A stretch of DNA of 7,492 nucleotides from Candidatus Bathyarchaeota archaeon (GTDB lineage: Archaea; Thermoproteota; Bathyarchaeia; Bathyarchaeales; Bathycorpusculaceae): assembly GCA_030668645.1 (NCBI GenBank), contig DAOVFC010000020.1, positions 1 through 7,492 of the forward strand, written 5' to 3'. Position numbers and translations under genes: made by a program. Positions 6,065-7,492 of the stretch are shown one piece after another (position 1 is the first letter of the stretch; each line of letters starts with the position of its first letter). The notes under the pieces were generated by a model that saw only the letters and a list, made by a program, of their open reading frames with translations, made no database searches and was not told the origin of the DNA.

Positions 6065-6495
6065 ATGTTATCAGAGGTTGAAGGCAAGATCGAAGCAACT
6101 GGGAAGGCACTTCAATTTATCGGCACGCGCGCGTCGGAGAAGTGTCAGCACAGGAATTCTATGACTACATGACTGGAGAGATATTCAGCAAAGACACAAC
6201 GACTCTAGATGATATCTTGGGCAATGATTATCTTATGGATCATGAGCTTGTTGAGATAAATGAACTGAAGAAAATGGGAAGAACCATTAACAAGCGAGTG
6301 ATCGTAGACTCACCTAAGACTGTAATCTATGATGCACATTTTACTGCAATGGAAACCGAGCTCGATTACGCTTTGCATAAGAAAGACTATTTCTGGGTCA
6401 AGATTAGATTAAGGCATCATAAGGAAAGCGTCTTGGACGACGATCCTAACCTTCCAGAAGCAACAGTCATGTTTGCCTTAAACGCGTTCTCTTGA
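6065..6495 (+). pseudogene. Uncharacterised protein, reading frame shifted near codon 26
   Basis: ATG 6065 has a good TATA box and RBS and reads MLSEVEGKIEATGKALQFIG up to about codon 26 (EK, 6137-6142). It then runs into QHRNSMTT and stops at 6170-6172. The second frame is open from 6082, has its first possible start (GTG) at 6142, and continues for 117 residues as SAQEFYDYMTGEIF, then LGNDYLMDHELVEINELKK, KRVIVDSPKTVIYDAHF and TELDYALHKKDYFWVKIR. Re-reading one base at 6142 (AAG then GTG) joins them into one smooth protein of about 143 residues. The family is not recognised; it is soluble, acidic and probably helical. The alternatives are a real mutation, a sequencing or assembly indel, a programmed shift, or two genes coupled by ATGA (6169-6172), with the second starting at ATG 6169. 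The last 15 or so residues lie antisense to a UbiA remnant and may not be original. Confidence 0.55.
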
Positions 6496-6712
6496 TCTTC
6501 TTTTCGGTCGAAGTACTGATTCAAAATTAAGATACTGGCCGTTGCAAGTGAGAAAGCAAACAAGACAACAAGGAAAAGCTCAAAAGGGGTAAACTTAGGA
6601 AGATGCGCCCAAAAGCGAAACTAAAAACCCACCCAAGCCAACTCCCAACTCTCGCAACCTTGAAGTATTCAACAAGCATCAAAGCCCACCAGAGCTCCTG
6701 AAAAGTTCTCAC
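6417..6712 (-). pseudogene. UbiA-family prenyltransferase remnant, frameshifted and truncated
   Basis: UbiA enzymes are membrane proteins that transfer isoprenoid chains to aromatic, glycerol-phosphate or tetrapyrrole acceptors. From GTG 6712 the minus strand reads ELWWALMLVEYFKVARVGSW and LGWVFSFAFGRIFLSLP, a typical UbiA start with its first helix. Near the AAAAGGGG run (6582-6589 on the plus strand) the frame must move by one base. It then reads PFELFLVVLFAFSLATASIL, ILNQYFDRKEDQEN and VASGR. NQYFDRKED corresponds to the first Asp-rich metal/diphosphate motif (NDxxDxxxD) with the second residue Q, and VASGR to the conserved (L/V)xSGR segment. The frame then stops at 6417-6419. Only about 95 of the usual 280-300 residues remain; the second Asp motif and most helices are missing. 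One extra C in the run would restore the frame, but not the lost C-terminus. The start is preceded by only a weak GAAGG. Confidence 0.65.
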
Positions 6713-6780
6713 TAACCTTCACGGTCGCAACTCTCACAATACCCATTGAACAGCATTCAAAATAAAAATTTTATGCGATG

Positions 6781-6789
6781 TTTTTAAAT
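6781..6789 (+). promoter_or_regulatory. Candidate promoter for the YkgJ-type gene
   Basis: TTTTTAAAT is a TATA-like box. A start about 25 bp on would lie at about 6810, exactly where an ATG occurs in the frame that also contains ATG 6852. Bases 6713-6780 hold no gene that I can support; they are AT-rich and could also carry the promoter of the minus-strand ubiA remnant. Confidence 0.35.
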
Positions 6790-6851
6790 CAACTACGAAA
6801 TGATATTCAATGCGTGTACACAGAGATGAAGTGGCCCTCAGAGAGAGGAGT

Positions 6852-6878
6852 ATGGTGAAAATAGACTTGAAGAGGTGA
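6852..6878 (+). other. Short ORF overlapping the YkgJ gene start
   Basis: ATG 6852 to TGA 6876-6878 encodes eight residues (MVKIDLKR). The purine-rich GAGAGAGGAG (6841-6850) lies just upstream. The same frame has an earlier ATG at 6810. It may be the true beginning of the YkgJ-type protein separated by a one-base deletion, or a short upstream ORF coupled to the main gene. The first reading is favoured because the residues fit the protein's N-terminus. Confidence 0.4.
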
Positions 6879-7252
6879 GACATTCGTTGGCAAAAGGCTT
6901 CCTCTGTGTAAGACATAAATGTGTAAAGTGTTGCTTAGAGACAAGGATGCCTCTTTCCAATTTCGATTTAGAGAGGATCTTGAAGCTCGGCTTTAAACTT
7001 GAATGCTTCGCAGTGAAAATAGACGGGGGATGGCGTTTAAAAAATAGCTCTGGACGATGTGTTTTTCTCGAAGAAGAAGGCTGTGGAATATATCCCCATC
7101 GACCTGAAGGATGCAGGCTATACCCAGTAGTTTACGATGAAAACCTAAAAAAGGCGGTGATCGATCCCCTCTGTCCCTACGGTCACCTATTCAGGGTTCA
7201 AAAGAACGATGTCGAAAGATTAAAAACCCTCTTAAAAATAATTACCACCTGA
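6875..7252 (+). CDS. YkgJ-family cysteine-cluster protein
   Basis: Members carry a conserved cysteine set thought to bind zinc or an iron-sulfur cluster; the biological role is unknown. From GTG 6875 the product has 125 residues. The cluster is C11-x4-C16-x2-C19-C20 (CVRHKCVKCC), followed by MPLSNFDLERI (25-35). Then come GRCVFL (60-65, C62), EGCGIYPHRPEGCRLYP (68-84, C70 and C80) and DPLCPYG (97-103, C100). This is the typical family order of C..CC, C.fl....C.iy..RP..CR.yP and CP. The start is unclear: GTG 6875 has no good RBS, whereas ATG 6852, in another frame, follows GAGAGAGGAG directly and encodes MVKIDLKR before a TGA overlapping the GTG (GTGA). Family members often begin with such residues, so one base may be missing near 6872-6876. 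The core domain is intact either way. Confidence 0.82.
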   Translation: MRHSLAKGFLCVRHKCVKCCLETRMPLSNFDLERILKLGFKLECFAVKIDGGWRLKNSSGRCVFLEEEGCGIYPHRPEGCRLYPVVYDENLKKAVIDPLCPYGHLFRVQKNDVERLKTLLKIITT

Positions 7253-7309
7253 AAAAACGAGCCACAAACATTCAAAAGTTACCAAATTTGCAAAACAAGA
7301 GCCTTAAAC

Positions 7310-7350
7310 AGCCGGCTAGCTCAAAGTTGAGCTGCCCCACCTCAGTGAGG
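7310..7350. repeat. Tandem hairpins between convergent genes
   Basis: AGCTCAA-AG-TTGAGCT (7318-7333) is a 7-bp stem with a two-base centre. It can be extended by GGC/GCC outside (7314-7316 with 7334-7336) if T7317 is bulged. CCTCA-G-TGAGG (7340-7350) forms a second short stem 6 bp later, and AGCCGGCT (7310-7317) is an overlapping 8-bp palindrome. The segment separates the YkgJ-type gene (plus) from the PIN gene (minus), so a role in ending transcription or stabilising 3' ends is possible. Confidence 0.4.
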
Positions 7351-7353
7351 AGT

Positions 7354-7359
7354 AAAAAA
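7354..7359 (-). terminator. T-run terminator of the PIN-domain gene
   Basis: Six A residues on the plus strand give TTTTTT on the minus strand, starting 2 nt after the PIN gene stop codon, with the CCTCA/TGAGG hairpin just beyond. This placement suits an archaeal terminator. Confidence 0.45.
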
Positions 7360-7361
7360 TT

Positions 7362-7492
7362 TTAACTCACTTGGTTGGTAATCTCGTTTAGTTTTAAAGC
7401 CTTGATGTGTGGTGTAATCCTTTTCAGCAGTTCACCGTCTTCCGTTATGAGTGTTAGTTCCTTTGTTTTAGCGTAGTATACGTACGATGCGT
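7362..7492 (-). CDS. PIN-domain (VapC-like) protein, C-terminal part only
   Basis: VapC-type PIN proteins are Mg-dependent ribonucleases, usually the toxin of a toxin-antitoxin pair. About 42 complete codons are visible before TAA at 7362-7364; the gene continues beyond the right edge. The fragment starts ASYVYYAKTKELTLITEDGE, matching the family's C-terminal 'DAxYVxxA ... LxTxD' region. The codon cut by the edge ends in AC, compatible with the conserved Asp. LITEDGELL supplies the later acidic residue of the active site. It then ends KRITPHIKALKLNEI. The antitoxin, if any, would lie outside the window. It is convergent with the YkgJ-type gene. Confidence 0.72.
   Translation of the reverse strand, partial: ASYVYYAKTKELTLITEDGELLKRITPHIKALKLNEITNQVS

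Noticed and set aside
6065..6172. Programmed -1 frameshift
   Set aside because: No X-XXY-YYZ slippery heptamer or strong downstream structure is visible at 6137-6145; an indel or decay is simpler.
7311..7350. tRNA-like D-arm (TAGCTCAAAGTTGAGC)
   Set aside because: The D-arm resemblance is not followed by an anticodon stem-loop, a T-arm GGTTCRA segment or a matching acceptor strand, so it is treated as a simple hairpin.
1..7492. CRISPR array, insertion sequence, rRNA, inteins in NrdD
   Set aside because: No regularly spaced repeats, transposase, terminal inverted repeats or rRNA-like tracts were seen, and NrdD has uninterrupted family length.

Overview
The window looks archaeal. It carries an RNA polymerase subunit H (Rpb5) gene, TATA-like boxes about 25 bp upstream of inferred start sites, GGTG-type Shine-Dalgarno sequences, and an oxygen-sensitive (class III) ribonucleotide reductase. 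Gene content and style suggest an uncultured anaerobic archaeon of the TACK/Bathyarchaeia type. That placement is inference; no rRNA or other lineage marker is present.

Layout. (1) 1-987 is the 3' part of a major-facilitator transporter. (2) 1032-4513 is a nucleotide-reduction locus: a possible 38-residue divergent leaderless ORF (minus strand), a near-symmetric TATA element, a 16-bp palindrome matching the bacterial NrdR box, then nrdR, nrdD and nrdG overlapping by 4 and 1 nt. NrdR would sense ATP/dATP and repress its own operon, NrdG would install the glycyl radical, and NrdD would reduce ribonucleotides without oxygen. (3) 4593-5141 is rpoH. Unlike the usual short archaeal subunit, it has an N-terminal domain of about 105 residues that aligns by eye with the eukaryote Rpb5 jaw domain. 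(4) 5258-5809 is an intact GNAT acetyltransferase. (5) 5810-6880 is a decayed or indel-rich stretch: a possible minus-strand coding remnant, a plus-strand gene with a good promoter and RBS that needs a -1 shift to read through, and a truncated, frameshifted UbiA-family prenyltransferase remnant on the minus strand. (6) 6875-7252 is a YkgJ-type cysteine-cluster protein whose natural start may lie upstream in another frame. (7) 7362-7492 is the C-terminal end of a PIN-domain (VapC-like) protein on the minus strand, running off the right edge.

The two points most worth attention are the eukaryote-like, full-length Rpb5/RpoH outside the usual RNA polymerase cluster, and the archaeal nrdRDG operon whose NrdR-box-like palindrome sits between TATA box and inferred start site. 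No CRISPR array, insertion sequence, tRNA or rRNA was seen.
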